From contig CAZJRS010000120.1 in NCBI GenBank assembly GCA_964548585.1, forward strand, positions 1 to 5,612: a stretch of 5,612 nucleotides of DNA, given 5' to 3'. A program made the position numbers and the translations under genes. Positions 1 through 5,249 of this stretch are shown in pieces; positions within the stretch are counted from its first letter, which is position 1; the number at the start of each line of letters is the position of its first letter. Under the pieces are notes generated by a model. That model had not been told where the DNA came from, did no database searches, and was given only the letters and a program-made list of their open reading frames with translations. This DNA is from Methanocella_A sp964548585 (GTDB lineage Archaea > Halobacteriota > Methanocellia > Methanocellales > Methanocellaceae).

Positions 1-292
1 TTTTAATAACCGTGTACTTCCTGATCCTTCGTGTTTTAAATCGTGAGTTAGTGCCATTAGTAGTCTTGGCCGTGATACCTTGGGCTTTTGAGTTTTAGTG
101 TCCCTCTAAAAAAGAGTCTTTCGTGTTTTTGTGCTACACACCATAAACCAAGACAAGGGCTAATCACCCCTCATTATACAAGATTAATCACAAATATACC
201 GGGCACGGGGATACTGGAAATCTGTGTGGCACAGGCACAGCGCAGCGTTCGTGTTCATATCGGGCTCATTATCAAGGGCGGAATACCGACCG
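1..292. other. Non-coding region with decayed short repeats
   Basis: No convincing gene lies here. An open frame at 88-348 is low complexity and overlaps the end of the flavoprotein gene on the other strand. The sequence is rich in short related words: TTCGTGTTTT occurs at 28-37 and 120-129, and variants such as TTCGTGTTC (244-252) recur. This resembles the degenerate TTCGTG/CACAGAG-type intergenic repeats seen in many prokaryotic genomes. Positions 217-247 hold the left copy of a 31-bp inverted repeat described separately. A T6 run on the minus strand at about 109-114, flanked by CTCT/AGAG, could end transcription from the flavoprotein gene, but it lies about 180 bases past the stop. Confidence 0.6.
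217..247 (+). repeat. 31-bp inverted repeat, left copy
   Basis: These 31 bases are the exact reverse complement of 5559-5589 near the other end of the window. After one mismatch the match resumes for three bases (TCG). The repeat is made of GTGGCACAG/GGCACAGCGC-like words, so it may belong to a dispersed intergenic repeat family and not be a terminal repeat of one element. No coding function is suggested. Confidence 0.85.
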
Positions 293-1075
293 TTACTTTG
301 ACACCAGCTGCAATAGCCGGGATAAGACGATGGCGGAGGCCTTTTTAACGGGACCTGCTCCTGTCGAGTAGAAGTAGTATGCGCCTTTCTCGTACCAGCC
401 TTTGCCTTTCCAGTACTCGTAGTCGACAGAGCCGGGTTTGTCTTTCAGGTGGGCATCACGTACGAGCGGGAACTTCGCGAGCGACATCAGGCTCGGTTTC
501 GGCGCTGTCTGAAGGAAGCGATAAAACTGAGTAGCAGCGGTATCGACTTTCTTCGCCGTGATTCGATCTTGGGCCTCTTGTTCTGTCAGTGTGCCGGAAG
601 GGTGCTCATGAGTCACGACGCTTAGCTTGCTGATGACCTCCATACCCCAGGTACCAAGTGCGATAGTGAGGCCCATTAGCATGAAGCCGGCACCGCCTCC
701 GCCGGAAGTCGTGATCACCATGACGTTCTTGAAAAACCGGGGCCTGTGGCAGACGTAGGCAAAGCGGTCGATGAAGTTTTTCATGAGCCCGGTGACATTG
801 GCCACATAAACGGGAGTGGCGATGATAATGCCATCTGCAGCAAGGATCTTTTGCTCGATAGCGGCACGGTCGTCTTTGAGCGGACAGAATTCTTCGCCCC
901 GGTCCATGCAGGCACGGCAGCCGAGACATGTCTGGAGGTTAGCATCCCGGATGTAAAGATATTCGAACTCGATGTTTTCGGATTTCTGTTTTAACCGCTC
1001 TTCGACCTGTTTCGTGAGCTTGTAGGTATTGCCCTTTTTTCTCGGGCTACCGAGGATTGCGAGGATTTTAACCAT
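293..1075 (-). CDS. Iron-sulfur flavoprotein (Isf-like, flavodoxin-fold NAD(P)H/FMN reductase family)
   Basis: Encodes 260 residues. The N-terminus has a first beta strand followed by GSPRKKGNT (residues 9-17), the phosphate-binding loop for FMN in this family. Cysteines 50, 53, 56 and 64 form C-x2-C-x2-C-x7-C, matching the compact [4Fe-4S] motif of archaeal iron-sulfur flavoproteins. ATPVYVANVTGLMKNFIDR (86-104) is the typical second flavin-contacting segment, and TTSGGGGAG (122-130) the third loop. The protein is expected to be cytoplasmic and to move electrons between ferredoxin or NAD(P)H and an acceptor; in methanogens related proteins are linked to oxygen and peroxide stress. The exact substrate cannot be read from sequence. 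It is longer than the roughly 190-residue classical Isf: residues 195-260 add a Tyr/Trp-rich segment and an amphipathic C-terminal helix, as in longer members of the superfamily. ATG at 1073-1075 is preceded by a weak AGGT ribosome site about 4 bases away. It stands alone, divergent from the TPR gene. Confidence 0.93.
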   Translation of the reverse strand: MVKILAILGSPRKKGNTYKLTKQVEERLKQKSENIEFEYLYIRDANLQTCLGCRACMDRGEEFCPLKDDRAAIEQKILAADGIIIATPVYVANVTGLMKNFIDRFAYVCHRPRFFKNVMVITTSGGGGAGFMLMGLTIALGTWGMEVISKLSVVTHEHPSGTLTEQEAQDRITAKKVDTAATQFYRFLQTAPKPSLMSLAKFPLVRDAHLKDKPGSVDYEYWKGKGWYEKGAYYFYSTGAGPVKKASAIVLSRLLQLVSK

Positions 1076-1182
1076 GACAACCTACTACTGATACACATTA
1101 GTCTTTACATGCCATAGATTTTTTCATGACTAATTCGATACGTATAGGGCTTTTCAGATATGCTCCTTGGTATCGCTTTTCG

Positions 1183-1434
1183 TCCTCCTTTAACCTCTGT
1201 ACCTCATTTAACCTCCTTTGTTAAAACCCTCTTTAAACCTCCGTGTATCTCCTTGAACCTACCTCCTTTCCCCTCTTACCTCCTTTTACTCTGGTATTTG
1301 CTTATTCTGTCGATCCTTGGAAAATCCTGAGGAAACGGAGGTACAAGAGGAAAGGAGGTAGGTTCAAGGAGATACACGGAGGTCAGGGAGGGTTTTTAAA
1401 AGGAGGTTAAATGAGGTACAGAGGTCAGGGAGGA
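1183..1434. repeat. 252-bp near-palindrome (fold-back repeat)
   Basis: The left arm (1183-1283) is the imperfect reverse complement of the right arm (1337-1434), separated by a 53-base loop. Two blocks are perfect: 1238-1269 pairs with 1351-1382 (32 bp), and 1193-1219 pairs with 1399-1425 (27 bp). The remaining mismatches cluster where CTTTAAAC on the left faces a CAGGGAG-type segment on the right. The left arm is pyrimidine-rich with repeated CCTCC; the right arm is purine-rich with repeated GGAGG. A transcript in either direction would fold into a very long hairpin. There is no coding potential. The origin (fold-back element, inverted duplication of an intergenic repeat, or functional structure) is unknown. 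Confidence 0.92.
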
Positions 1435-1507
1435 ATTTGCTTACTGGACGTGAGATGAGCAACTTTTTTTGACCGGATTGATGAGGGAAGTTGTCTTGCA
1501 TTACCAG

Positions 1508-1521
1508 TTAAATATAAAATA
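1508..1521 (+). promoter_or_regulatory. Archaeal TATA box for TPR gene 1
   Basis: The AT-rich run TTAAATATAAAATA fits the archaeal TATA consensus. Its centre lies about 25-28 bases before the ATG at 1542. Since archaeal transcription starts about 25 bases after the TATA centre, the mRNA should begin at or a few bases before the start codon, giving a leaderless or nearly leaderless message. This agrees with the absence of a Shine-Dalgarno sequence before this ATG. Confidence 0.6.
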
Positions 1522-1536
1522 ACGTAAATGTTATTT
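1517..1536. promoter_or_regulatory. Candidate operator: 7-bp inverted repeat at the TPR gene 1 start
   Basis: AAATAAC (1517-1523) and GTTATTT (1530-1536) form a perfect 7-bp inverted repeat with a 6-base spacer. It overlaps the downstream edge of the TATA box and reaches the predicted transcription start. A protein bound here would block initiation, so it is a plausible repressor site. The AT-rich composition makes chance occurrence possible, and no regulator is known. Confidence 0.35.
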
Positions 1537-1541
1537 GGGTA

Positions 1542-2459
1542 ATGATCATGACACCCAAACCCAGCCCACCCGAAGTTGAAGAAGAGGAATTTGATCTAGA
1601 CCCCAAGGTTCAATTTGACATACACATTGATCGTGGCATGTACTACATGGACGAGAAAAAGTACGAGCAGGCTGCCGATGAGTTCAGGAAACTGATAGAA
1701 ATTGATCCCAAGGATACCGAAGCACACCAATTGCTGGGAAAGGCGCTATATTACGCAGGCAAGTACGACGAGGCGCTGAAAGAATTAGCCACGTCCATCA
1801 AGCTGGATACCTATTTTTACCAGGCACATTACTGGAAATCGATCGTCCTCGCGAAAATGGGACAGATAGACGAAAGCCACCGGGAATATGAAATCGCCTA
1901 CGATCTCAACCCGGATGATGAAATCATGTATGAGTGGGCTACGGAGATCTCCGGGATGGGGATGTACGATGAAGCCATCAATGTGTATGAGGAGCTAATC
2001 AAATTCAACCCGGACGATTTTATGTTCAGGATTGGCCTGGGCAATACGTTGATCCAGGCCGGGGATGAGTTCGAAGGGTACCAGGAATACAGTCGGGCGA
2101 AAGCCTCCGACCCGGACAATATCCTGATCCCGTACAGGATAGGTGTATTCATGCTCTCGATCGGCAGAACGGACGAGGCGCTGAAGGAATTTAGGGCAGC
2201 GCAGCAGGTGGATCCGAACTCGCCGGAGGTGTACCAGAATATCGGGGATGTTTTTCGGGAGAAAGGCATGATCGACGAGGCTATTGCGGAGTACAGAAAA
2301 GCGATAAGGCAAAGGCCGCAGGAGGCTGAGTTGCATGCTGGGCTGGGAGATTTGTTGATGGAGAAGGGGATGAAGGAAGAGGCGGAGAGAGAGCACAGAC
2401 GGGCGAAGAAGCTAGTGGAGGAGGAAAAAATTGAGTATCCTACGGACAGAGAACGTTAA
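1542..2459 (+). CDS. TPR repeat protein 1 (eight tetratricopeptide repeats)
   Basis: Encodes 305 residues. After an acidic, proline-containing leader (residues 1-22, including EEEEFDLD) the protein is a continuous TPR array. The loop positions marking repeat ends fall at P56, T90, P124, P157, P191, P225 and P259, a 34-residue period with a single 33-residue unit, giving about eight repeats from residue 25 to 292. Consensus features such as YDEALKEL, DEAIAEYRKAI and the NPDD/DP caps are clear. The tail is charged (KKLVEEEKIEYPTDRER). There is no signal peptide or membrane segment, so it is probably a cytoplasmic protein-protein interaction scaffold; partners cannot be inferred. The ATG at 1542 fits the TATA spacing for a leaderless transcript; ATG at 1548 would also be possible. 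A decayed paralogue of the same gene follows immediately downstream. Confidence 0.93.
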   Translation: MIMTPKPSPPEVEEEEFDLDPKVQFDIHIDRGMYYMDEKKYEQAADEFRKLIEIDPKDTEAHQLLGKALYYAGKYDEALKELATSIKLDTYFYQAHYWKSIVLAKMGQIDESHREYEIAYDLNPDDEIMYEWATEISGMGMYDEAINVYEELIKFNPDDFMFRIGLGNTLIQAGDEFEGYQEYSRAKASDPDNILIPYRIGVFMLSIGRTDEALKEFRAAQQVDPNSPEVYQNIGDVFREKGMIDEAIAEYRKAIRQRPQEAELHAGLGDLLMEKGMKEEAEREHRRAKKLVEEEKIEYPTDRER

Positions 2460-2467
2460 TATTTTTT
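2460..2467 (+). terminator. Oligo-T terminator candidate after TPR gene 1
   Basis: A run of six T (2462-2467) begins three bases after the stop codon of the TPR gene. Archaeal RNA polymerase commonly terminates at such T-runs without a hairpin. Only the position and composition support this. Confidence 0.4.
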
Positions 2468-2470
2468 GCC

Positions 2471-2657
2471 AACCCGGACGATTATATGGCCCACATCGAG
2501 CTGGGAAAAGCACTTTTCAAATACGAGGATGAGTGAGGGGCACAGATAAAATTCGGGCTATTAAGAGCCTCAAATCAAGATTACCCCCTGCCTATTTGAG
2601 ATAGACAATTTCAGCCCATCGATCGGCAAAGTAGATGAGACGCTGTGGGAGTTATGG
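2471..2657 (+). pseudogene. Decayed TPR paralogue, 5' fragment (repeats 4-6)
   Basis: The DNA aligns colinearly with TPR gene 1 positions 2007-2190 at a nearly constant offset of 460-464 bases. It opens with AACCCGGACGATT, identical to the live gene, and encodes NPDDYMAHIELGKALFKYEDE before a TGA at 2534-2536. Small indels then change frame. Matches resume at TCGGGC...AGCCTC (2553-2571) and at TCGATCGGCA (2619-2628), where the frame reads SIGKVDETL against SIGRTDEAL in the live protein. The fragment has no start codon and several frame breaks, so it is dead. Its partner is the 3' fragment at 3440-3645; the gene at 2759-3430 lies between them. The stretch from 2658 to 2758 has no recognisable gene. 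Confidence 0.75.
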
Positions 2658-2672
2658 GTCTGCAAGGTATTC

Positions 2673-2740
2673 CGAATATATAATTATCTGCTCTCACATA
2701 TTAGACTATTTTACACCAAGCGTTATCCAGATAATATTAT
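2673..2740 (+). promoter_or_regulatory. Possible TATA elements for the membrane-anchored gene
   Basis: Two AT-rich candidates lie upstream of the ATG at 2759. AATATATAATTAT (2676-2688) would place transcription start near 2707 and leave a leader containing GAGGT at 2741-2745, a possible but distant (13 bases) ribosome site. GATAATATTAT (2730-2740) would give an almost leaderless message. The sequence does not decide between them. Confidence 0.3.
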
Positions 2741-2758
2741 GAGGTATTAAATAGTTAG

Positions 2759-3430
2759 ATGATAAATCTGATGACATCGAAAAGACCTAGCATAGTAACA
2801 ATAATCTTATTGATTTTAGGTATCATTTTCATAGGTTTTCTTTTGATCGCCGGAATCGCAGCAATCCAGGCAGTTTGCATTTACACTTCATATAATAATG
2901 GACAATCTGCTCCCCAGAAGCCCTATGTTATGCTGCCATTCAAAGACGAGATGGGGCATGATCTCAACCTTACGAACAACGTCAGCGCAAGAGACCCCAC
3001 CTATGCCGAAGTACTCGAATTTATGAAAGAAGACAGTTCGGATGTAGGTGTCCTTAACTGGTCCGATGGTAAAAATTTCAGCACTTTGGGAAACAGCACA
3101 GTCCAGTTGCACGATAACGCAGAGAAGAAAGGCATCAAGGCCGGAGTCGCTAAAATGACGCTTAACACGATCTCGAACGGCGTCCAGGAATTATGGGTTT
3201 GTAACGTTTTTAAGACATCTGATGAAGGGATCGTGTACGTCTCAACCTTTGATCCGGATAGCGGGACAGGGATGGATTGCGTATTTTTGTTGGAACCAAT
3301 GTTTGGTATGAACAAGATATATGTGATACCGCAGGAAAAGGCAGAGGGAATGAGCTATAAGGAGTTGAAAACCTCGATGGGGCACGAGGGGATGAATGAG
3401 CTGGTCGAGAGGACTAATTTTTACTGGTGA
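2759..3430 (+). CDS. Membrane-anchored protein with a degenerate transglutaminase-like domain
   Basis: Encodes 223 residues. A short basic leader (TSKRP) precedes a hydrophobic helix at about residues 11-40, predicting a single membrane anchor with the rest outside the cell. The outer part resembles a transglutaminase-like family that I recall from methanogens: RDPTYAEVLEFMKED (78-92), LHDNAEKKGIKAG (117-129) and a core strand WVCNVFKTSDEGIVYV (146-161). In that family the catalytic Cys lies about ten residues before NAEK and the His about nine before the conserved Asp. Here the Cys position is Ser108 or Leu110 depending on alignment, and the His position is Trp146, so catalytic activity is unlikely. 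The family call rests on memory of the pattern, not on a search. The gene lies inside a decayed TPR gene copy, so it probably arrived by insertion. The downstream ATG at 2771 is an alternative start. Confidence 0.75.
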   Translation: MINLMTSKRPSIVTIILLILGIIFIGFLLIAGIAAIQAVCIYTSYNNGQSAPQKPYVMLPFKDEMGHDLNLTNNVSARDPTYAEVLEFMKEDSSDVGVLNWSDGKNFSTLGNSTVQLHDNAEKKGIKAGVAKMTLNTISNGVQELWVCNVFKTSDEGIVYVSTFDPDSGTGMDCVFLLEPMFGMNKIYVIPQEKAEGMSYKELKTSMGHEGMNELVERTNFYW

Positions 3431-3439
3431 AACTGGAAA

Positions 3440-3645
3440 TTGATCGCCCACGCTAAAATGGAGTATAAAGCGAAAAACGAGCGGGAACAGCCGCAGGAGG
3501 CTGAGTTGCATGCTGGGCTGGGAGATTTGTTGATGGAGAAGGGGATGAAGGAAGAGGCGGAGAGAGAGAGCACAGACGGGCGAAGAAGCTGGAGCCGGAT
3601 TTTGAGTTATCTGAGACAGGAAAAAAGATGGTATTGTCTAAGTAG
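3440..3645 (+). pseudogene. Decayed TPR paralogue, 3' fragment (repeats 7-8, frameshifted)
   Basis: Begins at TTGATCGCCCACGC, which aligns with TPR gene 1 at 2268 (MIDEAIAEY). Positions 3490-3590 are identical to 2315-2413 of the live gene except for one extra GA in a GA run (about 3560-3570). That insertion shifts the frame, and translation runs into STDGRRSW. If the two extra bases are ignored, the original frame continues through RAKKLEPDFELSETGKK to a TAG at 3643-3645, a diverged but sensible TPR C-terminus. A translated frame from TTG at 3440 extends to 3793 only because of the shift and should not be annotated as a gene. Confidence 0.85.
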
Positions 3646-3728
3646 GAATAACCCACAAGGGAAATGGCTGCCGGCAAGGATACGTGCACCGTCGAGACTA
3701 CTTCCTCAAATTGTGGAAAGCAGCTCTT
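3646..3728. other. Short non-coding spacer between convergent units
   Basis: This lies between the end of the TPR pseudogene (plus) and the stop of the HicB-like gene (minus). I looked here on both strands for a HicA-type toxin and saw none. A T6 run on the minus strand at about 3621-3626, within the pseudogene, could terminate the HicB-like transcript. Confidence 0.4.
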
Positions 3729-3971
3729 TCATCCGTCGCAGGCAGCCCCGGCATTCCGGCTCTCCTGAGCCTCGACTCCGTGGGTTTCTATAAGTGTGAT
3801 TTTAACCTTCGTGTAAGGGACGTCAAAATGACATTCGACGGCTTCGTGGATATTCTTTATGAGTTTATCCCAGGTCTTCGCATACGTGTGGATAGCATAA
3901 TCCATGCCAGAGGCGCATAGCTTGCCGCTTTCCTTATCAGTAAAGACCTTGAACGTGACCTCGAAGCTCAT
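3729..3971 (-). CDS. HicB-like small protein (orphan antitoxin-type fold)
   Basis: From the ATG at 3969-3971 this encodes 80 residues, starting MSFEVTFKVF. The pattern is typical of HicB/UPF0150-like domains: a beta strand (SFEVTFKVF), a Gly-containing turn, a second and third strand (KLCASGMDYAIHTY), then a helix with the signature TWDKLIKNIHEAVECHFD, and a final strand VKITLIE. Known HicB proteins neutralise the HicA mRNA interferase and often repress their own operon; related stand-alone archaeal proteins of this size have unknown roles and are sometimes mislabelled as 2-oxoisovalerate dehydrogenase. No HicA partner is adjacent. The last 17 residues (THGVEAQESRNAGAACDG) look like a non-conserved tail. 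An in-frame TTG at 4031 would add 20 residues without the family pattern, so I prefer the ATG. Confidence 0.75.
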   Translation of the reverse strand: MSFEVTFKVFTDKESGKLCASGMDYAIHTYAKTWDKLIKNIHEAVECHFDVPYTKVKITLIETHGVEAQESRNAGAACDG

Positions 3972-4007
3972 AGACTTAGCCCTACAACTATTATTTTGCC
4001 ATACACG

Positions 4008-4017
4008 GTTAAATAAG
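4008..4017 (-). promoter_or_regulatory. Proximal TATA candidate for the HicB-like gene
   Basis: On the minus strand this reads CTTATTTAAC. It predicts transcription starting near 3987, leaving a leader of about 15 bases before the ATG at 3971 that contains AGGG, a weak ribosome site. This suits the chosen start better than the distal box at 4060-4070. Confidence 0.35.
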
Positions 4018-4059
4018 ATTCCATGATGCAAGATGCTCGATACTTTGTTTCAAATGTTT

Positions 4060-4070
4060 GCATATATAGC
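4060..4070 (-). promoter_or_regulatory. Distal TATA box for the HicB-like gene
   Basis: On the minus strand this reads GCTATATATGC, the best TATA match in the spacer. It predicts transcription starting near 4040, which would give a leader of about 69 bases to the ATG at 3971 or a leaderless message from the TTG at 4031. A 9-bp inverted repeat ends two bases upstream. Confidence 0.5.
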
Positions 4071-4071
4071 T

Positions 4072-4103
4072 ATCCGTCTTGAAAAATAGATCCAAAGACG
4101 GAT
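4072..4103. promoter_or_regulatory. 9-bp inverted repeat: operator or terminator hairpin
   Basis: ATCCGTCTT (4072-4080) and AAGACGGAT (4095-4103) form a perfect 9-bp inverted repeat with a 14-base loop. It sits 27 bases past the stop of TPR gene 2 and directly upstream of the TATA box of the HicB-like gene, both on the minus strand. It could be a terminator hairpin for the first, with a T5 tract in its loop, or a regulator site for the second. Confidence 0.5.
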
Positions 4104-4129
4104 GACGAGAAGAAGAAACTCCCGGTAGT

Positions 4130-5026
4130 TCATGGATTCCGGCCACTATCTGCCATAGCATTTTTTAGACTCTGTTGATAATCAGGATTTCCCGGGTCAA
4201 GATTATTAGCCCTCGAAAAAGCACGCAGGGCCTCTTTGGGCTTACCCCATGCGAGATAGATGTTACCCATCACTGCATAGATACTGGCGTTCTTCGGAAT
4301 AAGCCGGAGCGCCCGCCGGTAGGTGTTGATAGCCGCCTCGAAATCGCCCTTTTCAGCCAGTGCGGCAGCCAGGAAGGCGAACGTGTTTGCGTCCGTATCA
4401 TTGAGCCGAAGGGACTCTCGCAATTTGACGATAGCGGCGTCGAAGTCGCCTTGCGTGTAGAGCTGGAAGCCGATCTCCTGCAGGATATAGGCATCATCGG
4501 GGGCGATCTGCTCTGCTGTGTGGTATTCAGCTATGGCTTTATCAGGTTTGCCGGTATCATGATAGACTTTACCCAGGAACACATGCAGGACGGGGTCTTC
4601 AGGGACTGTTTTTTGCATCTTTTTTATTTCGGCTTCTGCTTCTTCGTACTGCTTATTCAGGCACAAAAGCTCGAAGCAGGCTGAGAACAGATCTGTGTCT
4701 TCAGGGTCTATTTTCATAGCTTCCCGGGTTACTTCGATCGCTTTGTCGTACTCCTTCATCTCTACGTAGATGTCGCTGAGATCTGAACGTGCTCTGTTGC
4801 TATCGGGGCATATACGGATGGCTTCCTTTAGCTCGGGGATTGCTTCGTCGTATTTGCGTAGTTTTTTATAAATGTATGCGAGGCGAGCCCTGATTTCGTA
4901 GCTATCTGGGGCGATAGTGACAGCTGTCTGGAGTTCGGATAGGGCTTGTTCGTACTGGCCTTTTTCCATGTATGATCGGCCTGATTGGAGGTGACGAAGT
5001 ACTTCTTCATGGGGGATGCCATGCAT
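4130..5026 (-). CDS. TPR repeat protein 2 (eight tetratricopeptide repeats)
   Basis: Encodes 298 residues. Nearly the whole chain is a TPR array in perfect 34-residue register: the loop positions fall at P40, P74, P108, P142, P176, T211-D210, P244 and P278, giving eight repeats from about residue 7 to 280, followed by a short capping helix and the tail SGRNP. Consensus elements such as GQYEQALSELQTAV, KYDEAIPELKEAIRI and GKPDKAIAEYHTA are clear. There is no signal peptide or membrane helix, so it is probably a soluble interaction scaffold with unknown partner. It is a different gene from TPR protein 1, not a recent duplicate. The ATG at 5024-5026 is preceded by GGAG nine bases upstream and is the first usual start codon in the frame, although the frame stays open for 48 more codons upstream. 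Confidence 0.92.
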   Translation of the reverse strand: MHGIPHEEVLRHLQSGRSYMEKGQYEQALSELQTAVTIAPDSYEIRARLAYIYKKLRKYDEAIPELKEAIRICPDSNRARSDLSDIYVEMKEYDKAIEVTREAMKIDPEDTDLFSACFELLCLNKQYEEAEAEIKKMQKTVPEDPVLHVFLGKVYHDTGKPDKAIAEYHTAEQIAPDDAYILQEIGFQLYTQGDFDAAIVKLRESLRLNDTDANTFAFLAAALAEKGDFEAAINTYRRALRLIPKNASIYAVMGNIYLAWGKPKEALRAFSRANNLDPGNPDYQQSLKNAMADSGRNP

Positions 5027-5035
5027 GGGATTGGT

Positions 5036-5039
5036 CTCC
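5036..5039 (-). promoter_or_regulatory. Ribosome binding site of TPR gene 2
   Basis: GGAG on the minus strand, nine bases before the ATG at 5026. It supports that start over any upstream extension of the frame. Confidence 0.5.
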
Positions 5040-5213
5040 AGAGAATAGATGAACTTTTGGGTATTTGAGTCTTCGCCGCTGGTGGGGTGGTTTGATGATG
5101 GAAATGGGAGGGCGGAGAGGTTCCCATAGGTTGGAGGTTTGGGAGTACCTAAGAGAGCACTGAGACAGTTTTAAGGCCGTTAAAACGTCACCGTAAAAGC
5201 ATGAATCCCGAAA

Positions 5214-5249
5214 ACGCTAAAACGCCAAACGCAGCCAAAAACGCCAATC
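5214..5249 (+). repeat. Clustered AACGCCAA-type words
   Basis: AACGCTAAA, AACGCCAAA, ACGCAGCCAAA and AACGCCAA follow one another with few bases between. The pattern looks like a degenerate short tandem repeat of the kind found in archaeal and bacterial spacers. There is no regular period and no CRISPR-like spacer structure. Confidence 0.5.

Larger units (their letters stand above)
1076..1541. other. Divergent intergenic region
   Basis: This 466-base spacer separates the starts of the minus-strand flavoprotein and the plus-strand TPR gene. It holds a 252-bp near-palindrome (1183-1434), then a TATA-like box and a small palindrome next to the TPR start. I found no convincing TATA box for the flavoprotein gene in the 100 bases upstream of its ATG. 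No open frame of note crosses the spacer. The word ATTTGCTTA occurs both in the palindrome loop (1296-1304) and just outside its right arm (1435-1443). Confidence 0.6.

Noticed and set aside
88..348. Plus-strand open frame of 86 codons
   Set aside because: It overlaps the 3' end of the flavoprotein gene on the opposite strand, starts in repeat-rich non-coding DNA and shows no family pattern.
606..994. Other-frame open stretches within the flavoprotein gene
   Set aside because: Shadows of a well-supported gene; their translations show no domain pattern.
1183..1434. CRISPR array or insertion sequence
   Set aside because: There are no equal direct repeats with unique spacers, and no transposase anywhere in the window; the structure is a palindrome.
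2658..3439. Insertion-sequence ends around the inserted gene
   Set aside because: I saw no terminal inverted repeats or target-site duplication at the limits of the extra DNA in the TPR pseudogene.
3440..3793. Open frame of 117 codons after the membrane-anchored gene
   Set aside because: It is the frameshifted end of a TPR pseudogene; the tail after the GA insertion is out-of-frame sequence.
3684..3920. Plus-strand frame of 78 codons opposite the HicB-like gene
   Set aside because: The minus strand carries the recognisable HicB-like pattern; this is its shadow.
3972..4031. Extension of the HicB-like protein to a TTG start
   Set aside because: The added 20 residues lack the family pattern, and the ATG at 3971 begins exactly at the first conserved strand.
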